A DNA stretch of 64,000 nucleotides. Origin: an uncultured Bacilli bacterium. GTDB lineage: Bacteria; Bacillota_I; Bacilli_A; ML615J-28; CAG-313. The notes below the pieces were generated by a model, which was not told where the DNA came from, did not search any database, and was given only the letters and a program-made list of their open reading frames with translations. Below, piece after piece: positions 17,803-25,405 of the stretch. Position 1 is the stretch's first letter, and the number at the start of each line of letters is the position of its first letter. The stretch is from positions 1 to 64,000 of the forward strand of contig CAKPBI010000003.1 of assembly GCA_934140285.1 (NCBI GenBank). The letters are read 5' to 3'. The translations under genes and the position numbers were made by a program.

Positions 17803-18544
17803 AGTTTTAAGTGTTGAAAAAAAAGGTAAAAAGTATTTAGTTTATGTAAGTACAGAAGAAGAACCAATCAAATTAACGGAAGATTCAATTGTCAATAATC
17901 GCATCTTAAAAGGAGCAGTAATTGATGCTGAGACTTGGGAAAAAATAAAAAAAGGAAAAGATGCAGCTTTCATATTTGACAAAGTATTAAACTACATTGA
18001 CTTTAAACCAAGAACAACCAAAGAAATTAGAACATACTTAAAACAAAAAGAAATTGACAATGAAACAATTAACAACATAATAGAACGACTAGAAGAAATC
18101 CACTATCTTGATGATGATAAATATACTAAAATGTATATTGAAGAAGGTATTAAAAATAAAAAAGGGCCACAATTAATAATCTATAGTTTAAGTGAATTAG
18201 GCATTGATAAAGGATTAATAAATAAGTATCTTTCACTTTATACAAAAGACCTAATGCAAGATAATGCTTTAGATGTTGGTAAAAAACATCAAAAACTTAA
18301 TTTAAAGTATCCTGCTAAAAAACAACGTGAGTTAGTGTTCCAAAAATTATCAAGAAGTGGTTATTACACAGAAACTATTAATTATGTTCTTAATAATCTT
18401 GATTATCCGAGTGATTCAATGGAACAACTTAAAGATGAATATCAAAAGTTAAAAAAGAAAACTGATGATAAAAATAAAATCATAACCACCTTAATCACTA
18501 AAGGATATCGCTATGAGGATATTAAAAAAATAATAGAATCTTAG
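17789..18544 (+). CDS. recX: Regulatory protein RecX
   Basis: A 251-residue all-helical protein of the RecX family, which binds RecA filaments and limits recombination and the SOS response. Seen is the Firmicutes-type N-terminal domain (VLSVEKKGKKYLVYVSTEE), then repeated three-helix RecX modules: ALNYI-like AFIFDKVLNYIDFKPRTTKEIRTYL, LDDDKYTKMYIEEGIKNKKGPQLI, and the C-terminal KLSRSGYYTETINYVL and ITKGYRYEDIKKII. The start overlaps the preceding gene and is served by GATGAGGAGG. The recA gene is not in the window. Confidence 0.9.
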   Translation: MEEIKVLSVEKKGKKYLVYVSTEEEPIKLTEDSIVNNRILKGAVIDAETWEKIKKGKDAAFIFDKVLNYIDFKPRTTKEIRTYLKQKEIDNETINNIIERLEEIHYLDDDKYTKMYIEEGIKNKKGPQLIIYSLSELGIDKGLINKYLSLYTKDLMQDNALDVGKKHQKLNLKYPAKKQRELVFQKLSRSGYYTETINYVLNNLDYPSDSMEQLKDEYQKLKKKTDDKNKIITTLITKGYRYEDIKKIIES

Positions 18545-18589
18545 CATATAATATAGTAAAATATCATATCTATTAATGGGTGATATTTT

Positions 18590-18721
18590 ATGGCAACAAA
18601 AAAGAAAAAGGTAAATGAAGGCTTAAGAGGTATAGCACAAAACTTAATTAAAGAACAAGAAATTGAGAGAAACTTAAGAACAGAGATTTCTAAAGAACTT
18701 CATGAACCTAAAAAAAAGTAA
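18590..18721 (+). CDS. Small basic protein, 43 residues
   Basis: A short frame beginning MATKKKKVNEGLRGIAQNLI and ending EPKKK, very rich in Lys and Glu, predicted to be one amphipathic helix between basic ends. A weak GGGTGAT site stands before the ATG. It fills most of the gap between recX and the riboswitch promoter. I do not recognise it. The regular amphipathic pattern favours a real gene, but size makes this uncertain. Confidence 0.45.
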   Translation: MATKKKKVNEGLRGIAQNLIKEQEIERNLRTEISKELHEPKKK

Positions 18722-18726
18722 TATTA

Positions 18727-18755
18727 TTGCAATGCAAACTAAATTAGAGTATAAT
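18727..18755 (+). promoter_or_regulatory. Promoter of the FMN-riboswitch transcript
   Basis: TTGCAA (18727-18732), 17 bp, TATAAT (18750-18755), placed a few bases before the riboswitch begins. Confidence 0.8.
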
Positions 18756-18762
18756 ATATTTA

Positions 18763-18867
18763 TCTTCAGGGCAGGGTGAAATTCCCGACCGGTGGTAAAG
18801 TCCACGAGCGTTTAGCTGATTTGGTGAAATTCCAAAACCGATAGTAAAAGTCTAGATGAAAGAGGAT
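18763..18867 (+). ncRNA. FMN riboswitch (RFN element)
   Basis: The conserved RFN blocks are all readable: CTTCAGGGCAGGGTGAAATT at the start, CCCGACCGGTGG, AGTCCACGAGC, TTGGTGAAATTCC, and the 3' AGATGAAAGAGGA. FMN binding would favour the terminator hairpin just downstream and so switch off the riboflavin transporter gene when flavin is plentiful. It controls only the RibU-kinase gene; no riboflavin synthesis genes are seen. Confidence 0.96.
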
Positions 18868-18894
18868 TGATTTTATAATCAATAGTTTTTTAAC

Positions 18895-18919
18895 ATGCCC
18901 TAGAAATAGGGCATTTTTT
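18895..18919 (+). terminator. Riboswitch-controlled terminator
   Basis: ATGCCCTA, loop GAAA, TAGGGCAT and a T-run lie between the FMN aptamer and the coding region, in the position of the expression platform. Confidence 0.92.
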
Positions 18920-18938
18920 GTATTTAGGAGATGATATA

Positions 18939-20654
18939 GTGAACAAACGAATGAAACTTATTAATAAGATAACAAAAATTGGAATCTTTACTGCACTATC
19001 GATAGTGCTATATAACATAAAATTCCCCCTTCCATTTTTTCCTCCCTTTTTAGAGGTTAATTTTTCAATGTTACCAATCATCCTCGTTTCATTAATGTTT
19101 GGCCCTGTTGAAGGTGCATTGGTTGTATTAATTAGATTCCTAATTAAACTTCCCTTTACTCATACGGTTATTGTCGGTGAAACTGCTGATTTAATTATTG
19201 GCCTTTTGACTGTCGTTCCCACAAGTTTAATTTACCAACTTCATCGTTCAAAAAAAGGTGGTGTCATTGCTTTAATTGTTACCTTCTTTATTTGGACTAT
19301 CGCTGGAGCGTTATCTAATTTCTTCACCGTTCCGCTTTATGTTAAATATTTCTTTGGTGGAGATGTAGAAGCAATCGTTAGAGTTTTAACAACCATACCT
19401 GGTATTAACGCAAGTAATTATTTGTGGAAATACTTTATTTTTGCGGCATTACCATTTAATGCATTACTTTCATTTGTAATATGTTTAACTACTTTCTTCT
19501 TGTATAAACATATTTCCAAAATCTTTAAGCATGATTTCTTTAAAGATTCAACAAACACTAAAAAAGTAATGGTTATGATTGACTCATTTAAAGGAACTAT
19601 TACCTCACGAGAAGCAAATAAAATTGTCAAAGATAAACTAACCGAAAAAGGTTATGTTGTAGATACTTTATCTATATCTGATGGTGGAGAAGGTTTTGTA
19701 GATTCAATTAGTGAAATTACTAAATTGAAATTTCTTACAACAGTAACTTATGATGCTTTATTTAGAAAACATAATGCTAGATATTTGTATGATAAGAAAA
19801 CTAAAACCGCCTATGTTGAACTTGCTGAATGTTGTGGAATTGCAAGTCTAAAATATAGTGAATTAGATCCTTACAAAGCAAGCTCTTATGGTCTTGGCTA
19901 TATGATTAACTATATTGTTAAAAATCATAAAGTAAAAAAAATTATTATTGGTATTGGTGGTTCCGCAAGCTCTGATGGTGGATGTGGAATGCTAGAGGCT
20001 TTAGGTACTAAATTCTATAATCAACAAAACCAAGAAATAACAAAAATGAATAATGAGAAAATTAAAGAAGTTGCCTCAATTGATTTTAGTCAAACTAAAG
20101 AACTATTAAAAGGTATAGTAGTAGAGGTACTAACGGATGTTTCTAATCCTTTAATCGGTCCAAATGGAGCTGTTTATGTATTTAGTAAACAAAAAGGTGC
20201 AACCCAAGATGACATGATAGTATTAGAAAATAATATGATGCACTTAAAAAATATTATTGAAAATGATAACAAGTGTATTACAAAAAATGAAAATGGTGAA
20301 GGAGCAGCAGGTGGTGTTGGATTTGCGTTTAACCGTATAATTGGTGCTACCCTTAACCCAGGAGTAAATACCATTTTAAAGTTAGTTGATTTTAGTAAGA
20401 TATGCCAAGAATATGATGAAGTAATTACTGGTGAAGGTTGTCTTGATGAACAAACCTTAAACGGCAAAGTCATTAAAGGAATTATGGAATATAAACCAAA
20501 ACGCTTAATTCTTATTGTTGGTAGTGCTAAAATAAAAGTAAATGAATGTGATGTTTATCCAGTTGTTCCAACAGTATGTTCACTTGAAGAATCATTAACA
20601 AATCCAATTGAATGTTTTGTTGAACTTATTGATAAAATAAAAGAAGAACTTTAA
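18939..20654 (+). CDS. ribU: Riboflavin ECF transporter RibU fused to glycerate kinase
   Basis: A 571-residue two-part protein. Residues 1 to about 195 are the S-component RibU: five or six membrane segments with FPLPFFPPFLEVNFSMLPI and GPVEGALV, typical of riboflavin-specific ECF subunits. From about residue 209 (base 19560) runs a complete type I glycerate kinase: MIDSFKGTITSREANKI, ISDGGEG, IGGSASSDGGCGML, EGAAGGVGFAF and DEVITGEGCLDEQTLNGK. No stop, ribosome binding site or start separates them. GTG 18939 is chosen because AGGAG lies 8 nt upstream; the earlier TTG lies in the terminator. The kinase would sit on the cytoplasmic side. Confidence 0.9.
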   Translation: MNKRMKLINKITKIGIFTALSIVLYNIKFPLPFFPPFLEVNFSMLPIILVSLMFGPVEGALVVLIRFLIKLPFTHTVIVGETADLIIGLLTVVPTSLIYQLHRSKKGGVIALIVTFFIWTIAGALSNFFTVPLYVKYFFGGDVEAIVRVLTTIPGINASNYLWKYFIFAALPFNALLSFVICLTTFFLYKHISKIFKHDFFKDSTNTKKVMVMIDSFKGTITSREANKIVKDKLTEKGYVVDTLSISDGGEGFVDSISEITKLKFLTTVTYDALFRKHNARYLYDKKTKTAYVELAECCGIASLKYSELDPYKASSYGLGYMINYIVKNHKVKKIIIGIGGSASSDGGCGMLEALGTKFYNQQNQEITKMNNEKIKEVASIDFSQTKELLKGIVVEVLTDVSNPLIGPNGAVYVFSKQKGATQDDMIVLENNMMHLKNIIENDNKCITKNENGEGAAGGVGFAFNRIIGATLNPGVNTILKLVDFSKICQEYDEVITGEGCLDEQTLNGKVIKGIMEYKPKRLILIVGSAKIKVNECDVYPVVPTVCSLEESLTNPIECFVELIDKIKEEL

Positions 20655-20674
20655 CTATTAATTAGAGCTTATAG

Positions 20675-20712
20675 AAAAAGAATAATTGTGGATAACATAA
20701 TTATTCTTTTTT
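20675..20712 (+). terminator. Terminator after the RibU-kinase gene
   Basis: AAAAAGAATAATT and AATTATTCTTTTT pair across an 11-nt loop, followed by T residues. Confidence 0.8.
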
Positions 20713-20738
20713 ATCATAAAATATTAAAGGTGAGTATT

Positions 20739-21500
20739 GTGATAAATTATATTGGAATTTTTCAAGCAGGAGGAATAAAAGGTATTGCTCATATTGGTGC
20801 CGTTACTGCTTTAGAAGAACGTGGATTCAAATGTGTAAAAGCTGCAGGAACAAGTGTTGGTGCTGTTATCGCATGCTTATTAATTGCAGGGTACAGTGGG
20901 AAAGAATTAAAGGAAATTGCCTTAAACCTTGATTTAGAAACTCTACGACAAAAAGGTAAACTAATTCAAGTCTTTAAAGACTTAGGACTATATTCTCCAT
21001 ATCCACTTGAAAGATACTTAGATAAACTCTTACAAGCTAAAAATATTAAAACTTATCAAGATATAAAAAAGGGAAATGAATACCCCTTAAAGGTAGTCGC
21101 AACCGACATTACAAGAAAAAAAGAAATTGTCTTTCCTGATTCATTAAAAGAATATTATAAAAATCCTGATACTTTTCCAATATCACAAAGTGTTGTAATG
21201 AGTGCTACATATCCATTATTTTATAAACCACTACGTCTAAATAATAATCTAATTGTTGATGGAGCTGTAGTTAACAATTTTCCATGTAATCTATTTGATA
21301 GTGATAATCAATTAACTATTGGTTTTACCTTTCAAAATGAAAAGCGAAAAAACAAATCTACTATTCCTTATCTTATATCAATAGAACTACCTAAAGTTAG
21401 AAGTATGAACTTTAAAGTAAATAAAGAAATACAATATCAATTATTTATTGCGGGATATAAAGCTGGTAAAAAGTTTGTAGAAAGTTATTTTAGTAGTTAA
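20739..21500 (+). CDS. Patatin-like phospholipase
   Basis: A 253-residue cytosolic lipase-fold protein. The oxyanion-hole motif GGIKG, the nucleophile elbow GTSVG and the VDGAVVNNFP motif (catalytic Asp) are all present, so the Ser-Asp dyad is intact. It resembles the RssA/YqhO group, which probably act on phospholipid or acyl esters. GTG at 20739 with AAAGGTGAG upstream is the start; the longer frame begins inside the preceding terminator. It stands alone between two transcription units. Confidence 0.88.
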   Translation: MINYIGIFQAGGIKGIAHIGAVTALEERGFKCVKAAGTSVGAVIACLLIAGYSGKELKEIALNLDLETLRQKGKLIQVFKDLGLYSPYPLERYLDKLLQAKNIKTYQDIKKGNEYPLKVVATDITRKKEIVFPDSLKEYYKNPDTFPISQSVVMSATYPLFYKPLRLNNNLIVDGAVVNNFPCNLFDSDNQLTIGFTFQNEKRKNKSTIPYLISIELPKVRSMNFKVNKEIQYQLFIAGYKAGKKFVESYFSS

Positions 21501-21530
21501 TTACAATCATAAAATATAAAACCACTTTAC

Positions 21531-21559
21531 TTTACTTTTACAATAATTTATGATATAAT
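21531..21559 (+). promoter_or_regulatory. Promoter of rpsF-ssb-rpsR
   Basis: TTTACT (21531-21536), 17 bp, TGA-TATAAT (21551-21559). Confidence 0.8.
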
Positions 21560-21587
21560 ATGTCAGTATGATTAATTTAATCATCCC

Positions 21588-21615
21588 TTGCTTTTCTTAC
21601 ATGAAAAGCCGATAG
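21588..21615 (+). promoter_or_regulatory. S6:S18-type leader hairpin
   Basis: GCTTTTC and GAAAAGC pair and are followed by CCGATAG just before the rpsF ribosome binding site. The rpsF leader of many bacteria carries a hairpin with a CCG motif that binds the S6:S18 pair and represses the operon. The match is by motif and position. Confidence 0.55.
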
Positions 21616-21635
21616 ACCAGAAGGAGGTGTAAAGA

Positions 21636-21917
21636 ATGAAAAAATACGAAGTAATGTATATCATTCGCCCAAATGTTGAAGAAGAACCAAGAAAAGCTCT
21701 AATGGCTGAATTAGAACAAGCATTCTTAGGAAATGCATCAGAAGTTCTTAACACAAAAGAAATGGGCTTAAGAGATTTAGCTTACGAAGTAGAAGGTGAA
21801 AAGAAAGGCTTTTATGTTTTATTAAACGTAAACGCAACACCAGCTGCTGTTAAAGAATTTGAACGTTTAGCTAATATCAAAGAAGCAGTTATTCGTCATA
21901 TCGTTGTAGCTGAATAG
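21636..21917 (+). CDS. rpsF: 30S ribosomal protein S6
   Basis: A 93-residue protein with the S6 pattern: MKKYEVMYIIRPNVEEE at the start, LRDLAYEVEGEKKGFYVLLNV in the middle and RLANIKEAVIRHIVV at the end. It binds S18 on the 30S platform. AAGGAGGTG gives a strong start, and the gene leads the standard rpsF-ssb-rpsR operon with 9 bp to ssb. Confidence 0.98.
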   Translation: MKKYEVMYIIRPNVEEEPRKALMAELEQAFLGNASEVLNTKEMGLRDLAYEVEGEKKGFYVLLNVNATPAAVKEFERLANIKEAVIRHIVVAE

Positions 21918-21926
21918 GAGGTTATT

Positions 21927-22481
21927 ATGAATCGAGTTACTTTAGTTGGAAGGATTACTAAAGATCCTGAATTGAGAACTTCACCTAGTAACGTTTCATT
22001 CGTTGCATTTACTATTGCTGTCAATCGTATTGGCACTAATGGTAATGGCGAAAGAGAAGCAGACTTTATTAATTGTATTGCATTTAATAAACAAGCTGAA
22101 AATTTAGCCCGTTTTATTAAAAAGGGTTCACTAATTGGTGTTGAAGGAAAACTTCAAACCAGAAGATATCAAGCTGCTGATGGCAGTAATCGTGTTGCAA
22201 CAGAAGTTATTTGTGATATGGTTCACTTCTTAGAACCACGTGGAACAAGTACTACTCAAGGTGGATATAATGATTATTCATCATATGAACCAAGACAAAC
22301 TAATACTTATCAACCACAACAAAATAGCTATCAACCTCAAGGAAATAGTTATCAACCTCGTCCAAATAATTATCAACAACCAACACCAAACAATGCTCCA
22401 GCAACTAATACACCATCAGATAATCCATTTGATGATATCCAAAATCAATTCAATATTACTGATGATGATTTACCATTTTAG
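21927..22481 (+). CDS. ssb: Single-stranded DNA-binding protein
   Basis: A 184-residue SSB. The N-terminal OB fold (about 1-107) begins MNRVTLVGRITKDPELR and contains FINCIAFNKQAENL and GSLIGVEGKLQTRRYQ. A flexible Gln/Asn/Tyr/Pro linker has repeated NSYQPQ units (about 115-165). The acidic tip DDDLPF is the docking peptide for partner repair proteins. Placement between rpsF and rpsR is the usual one. Confidence 0.97.
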   Translation: MNRVTLVGRITKDPELRTSPSNVSFVAFTIAVNRIGTNGNGEREADFINCIAFNKQAENLARFIKKGSLIGVEGKLQTRRYQAADGSNRVATEVICDMVHFLEPRGTSTTQGGYNDYSSYEPRQTNTYQPQQNSYQPQGNSYQPRPNNYQQPTPNNAPATNTPSDNPFDDIQNQFNITDDDLPF

Positions 22482-22495
22482 GAGGATAAATATAC

Positions 22496-22717
22496 ATGGC
22501 AACTTTTAGAAAACGTAAAAAGACTTGCTACTTTACTGATAATAAAGTTGAAAAGATTGATTGGAAAGATGCTGACCTACTAAAGAGATTTATCTCTGAT
22601 CGTGGAAAAATCTTACCTCGTCGTATCACTGGTACAAAAGCAATCTATCAAAGAGAACTTGCTGTTGCAATCAAGAGAGCACGTCATATGGCCTTATTAC
22701 CATTCGTAAAAGAATAG
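22496..22717 (+). CDS. rpsR: 30S ribosomal protein S18
   Basis: A 73-residue basic protein. FRKRKKTCYFTDNKVEKIDWKD, DLLKRFISDRGKILPRRITG and IKRARHMALLPFV are the S18 hallmarks. The single Cys in the CYFT segment makes this a zinc-independent-looking form. It is the last gene of the operon, with GGAGG before ATG and a terminator after it. Confidence 0.97.
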   Translation: MATFRKRKKTCYFTDNKVEKIDWKDADLLKRFISDRGKILPRRITGTKAIYQRELAVAIKRARHMALLPFVKE

Positions 22718-22737
22718 TAATAAACAAATTAAAATAT

Positions 22738-22767
22738 AGATCAGGTAGTACTACTTGGTCTTTTTTT
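22738..22767 (+). terminator. Terminator after rpsR
   Basis: AGATCAGGTAG and CTACTTGGTCT pair (two wobbles), then seven T. Confidence 0.85.
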
Positions 22768-22895
22768 ATGACAAAGGCTTTTAAACAAACATTTAAATAT
22801 AGGAAAATATCGTTCAATAAAAATAGACTTTAATATTAAATTGTATGAATAGAAACAAAAAAAATAACATTAAACGTGGAAAAAATCTCAACATG

Positions 22896-22904
22896 TGGTA
22901 TAAT
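22896..22904 (+). promoter_or_regulatory. Extended -10 before gdpP-rplI
   Basis: TGG-TATAAT at 22896-22904; the -35 position (22876-22881) is poor. Confidence 0.6.
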
Positions 22905-22933
22905 AAGGAAGAGAAAAAAATATAGGTGATAAT

Positions 22934-25396
22934 ATGAAAAGAAAGTCAACAATCCTTTATATTCTTCTAATATTAGGTATTGGAGTATCTTTATACTTTA
23001 TGTATACTTTATCAGAAGATATGAAATCATTTAATTATTATATTTTAATCCCAACAATTTGTTTAATTATTTTTCTAAGTTTAATCTTTACACTTGTACT
23101 TGGAGAAAAAAACTCAAAGACAGTATCCACCCTTAAAAATAGACTAAAGATGTGGAATACCATCACATACAAGGTAAAAAAAGCTGGAGAATCTGCATTT
23201 AATGAATTACCTATTGGTATAATAGTAATTGATAACAATTACAAAATAATGTGGTCAAATGACCAAGCAAAACATATCTTCATGAGTCAACTAGATAGTA
23301 TTAATCTAAATGAAATTAAACTTCCTTTATTTAGTCAACTATCAGTACAAACTCCTGATGAACTAGGCAAAATTACATTTGAAACTGATATTTATGGTGT
23401 AATTTATCAAGTTGAATATTTAACTACACATAATATTTTGTATTTTACAAATATTAATGAATTTGTTAATCTTGAAGCTAAATATAAACGTCGTACTCTT
23501 GCGATTGGTTATATTAACATTGACAACCTCGAAGAAGCATTATCTGATTTCGATGTTCAAGAAAGAGCTGAATACCAAGGTAAAATAATTGGTACTATTG
23601 CTAAATGGGCTGAAAAATTTGGTACTTTCGTTCGTGCCTTCAGTGATTCAAAATACATGATTGTAATGGACCATGGTCAATTACTTGATATGATGAATAA
23701 TAACTTTTCAATACTAGATGAAGTTAAAGATGTATTACGTGCATCACGAGTTGTTCGTATAACATTAAGTATTGGTATATCTTGTCATGATATTAACGTT
23801 ATTGATTTATCAACTGATGCCCAAGAACAACTTGAACTTGCTTTAAACCGTGGTGGTGACCAAGCCGTAGTAAAGATTGATGATCAAATCACCTTCTTTG
23901 GTGCGAAGACAGACCCAATCCAAAAAGAATCAAAAGTTGAAATTAGAAATAAGAGTCAAGAATTACAAGACATTATTCGTTGTTCAAGCAATGTATTTGT
24001 AATGGGACATAGAAACATTGATGCGGATGGATTTGCGGCATGCCTTGCGATATATAGACTTGCAAGAGCGATGAACAAAAAAGCTTATATCATTCTTGAT
24101 CCTAATAGTATCGATGCAACTGTTGCTAAAATCTTTGATACAATTCGTCAAGAATATGTAGGATTACAACAAGATATAATTTCTCCAACCAAAGTTTCAA
24201 GTTACATTGATGATAATAGTTTCTTAATGGTTGTTGATTGTCAAACTGACCAACAAGTAATGGATAGTAAAGTTGTTAAAAGATTTGACAAGATTGGAAT
24301 TATTGACCACCATCGTAAAGGTGTGGGAGCTATTCAAAATCCTGTTTTCTACTATTCACAAACAGCCGCTTCATCAAGTGTTGAATTAATATTTGAATTA
24401 CTTGAATTCTTTGAAGGACACCTTGAATTTACAGATTTAGAAGCAACATGGATGTTACTTGGTATTGTTGTTGATACTAATAACTTTATCTATCGTGCAT
24501 CAGCTATAACATTTGAAGTAGCTGCTGAAATCAAAAGATATGGTGCTGACATGAATGTTGTTAAGAAATACTTAAAAGAAGAACATTCAGAAAAAGTTAT
24601 TCGTAGTGAATTCTTAAAGAATATGGAAATGTACCATGGCATTGTTGCGATAGCTACAGCTCCTGATAATATGCCAATATTAGATCGTGCAACTCTTGCA
24701 AAGGTATCAGATGAATTAATCTCAATTGCGGGGGTTGAACTAGGAATTACATTAGGCTATATTGGTGAAAATCAAGTAGGCCTTTCAGCAAGAAGCCTTG
24801 GCTCAATTAACTCACAAATAATCATGGAAAAAATGGGTGGTGGTGGTCACTTAAATAATGCGGCTGCCCAAATCACTAATCAAAGTATTCCAGAAATTGT
24901 TAAAAAACTTAAAGAAGTCATAGATAATTATATGACGGAGGAGGAAAACGTGAAAGTAATATTAATCAAAGATGTTAAAGGTAAAGGAAAGAAAAATGAT
25001 ATTCTTGATTTAAATTCAGGATATGCAAACTTCCTAATTCGTGGTGGATCCGCAATTATCGCATCCCCTGAAAACATTAAAGCCGTTGAACAATTACAAG
25101 AAGAAGAAAAATACAAAGCTGAATTATTACTTCAAGAGATGAAAGAATTAAAGAAAGTTCTTGAATCTGCTCCGGTTAAGATTGAAGTAAAAGTAGGTAC
25201 AGATAGTAAAATCTATGGTTCAGTTAATACAAAACAAATCGCTGATGCTGTTGAAGCAACAATGAATGTAAAAATTGACAAGAGAAAAATCGTACTTCCT
25301 TCATCTCTTTCATCACTTGGAGAGTATGAAGTAAAAGTTCAATTACATCGTGATGTAACCGCAACATTAAAAGTATTCATCGTTGAAAAAAAATAG
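22934..25396 (+). CDS. gdpP: GdpP-type phosphodiesterase fused to ribosomal protein L9
   Basis: An 820-residue open frame. Two membrane segments (about 7-55), a PAS-like domain (about 85-150), a degenerate GGDEF domain (about 170-310) and a DHH/DHHA1 phosphodiesterase (about 345-660, HRNIDADGFAA, VDCQTD, DHHRKG, GGGGHLNNAAAQ) make a c-di-AMP hydrolase. Residues 673-820 are a complete L9. No stop separates them. The same arrangement is known from some Mollicutes and relatives (annotated as bifunctional signalling protein/50S L9). The L9 part may also be made alone, see the nested entry. In B. subtilis gdpP and rplI are neighbours just before dnaC (dnaB), as here. Confidence 0.93.
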   Translation: MKRKSTILYILLILGIGVSLYFMYTLSEDMKSFNYYILIPTICLIIFLSLIFTLVLGEKNSKTVSTLKNRLKMWNTITYKVKKAGESAFNELPIGIIVIDNNYKIMWSNDQAKHIFMSQLDSINLNEIKLPLFSQLSVQTPDELGKITFETDIYGVIYQVEYLTTHNILYFTNINEFVNLEAKYKRRTLAIGYINIDNLEEALSDFDVQERAEYQGKIIGTIAKWAEKFGTFVRAFSDSKYMIVMDHGQLLDMMNNNFSILDEVKDVLRASRVVRITLSIGISCHDINVIDLSTDAQEQLELALNRGGDQAVVKIDDQITFFGAKTDPIQKESKVEIRNKSQELQDIIRCSSNVFVMGHRNIDADGFAACLAIYRLARAMNKKAYIILDPNSIDATVAKIFDTIRQEYVGLQQDIISPTKVSSYIDDNSFLMVVDCQTDQQVMDSKVVKRFDKIGIIDHHRKGVGAIQNPVFYYSQTAASSSVELIFELLEFFEGHLEFTDLEATWMLLGIVVDTNNFIYRASAITFEVAAEIKRYGADMNVVKKYLKEEHSEKVIRSEFLKNMEMYHGIVAIATAPDNMPILDRATLAKVSDELISIAGVELGITLGYIGENQVGLSARSLGSINSQIIMEKMGGGGHLNNAAAQITNQSIPEIVKKLKEVIDNYMTEEENVKVILIKDVKGKGKKNDILDLNSGYANFLIRGGSAIIASPENIKAVEQLQEEEKYKAELLLQEMKELKKVLESAPVKIEVKVGTDSKIYGSVNTKQIADAVEATMNVKIDKRKIVLPSSLSSLGEYEVKVQLHRDVTATLKVFIVEKK
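24950..25396 (+). CDS. rplI: Nested start of ribosomal protein L9
   Basis: GTG at 24950 stands 5 nt after GGAGGAGG (24937-24944) and begins VKVILIKDVKGKGKKNDILD, exactly where free L9 normally starts (MKVILLKDVKG...). From here the product has 148 residues, the usual L9 length, with both the N-terminal RNA-binding domain and the C-terminal domain (VEVKVGTDSKIYGSVNTKQI). This suggests that free L9 is made from inside the long frame, because a membrane-tethered L9 could hardly serve every ribosome. The internal site is seen; its use is inferred. Confidence 0.7.
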   Translation: MKVILIKDVKGKGKKNDILDLNSGYANFLIRGGSAIIASPENIKAVEQLQEEEKYKAELLLQEMKELKKVLESAPVKIEVKVGTDSKIYGSVNTKQIADAVEATMNVKIDKRKIVLPSSLSSLGEYEVKVQLHRDVTATLKVFIVEKK

Positions 25397-25405
25397 GAGT
25401 AAAAT

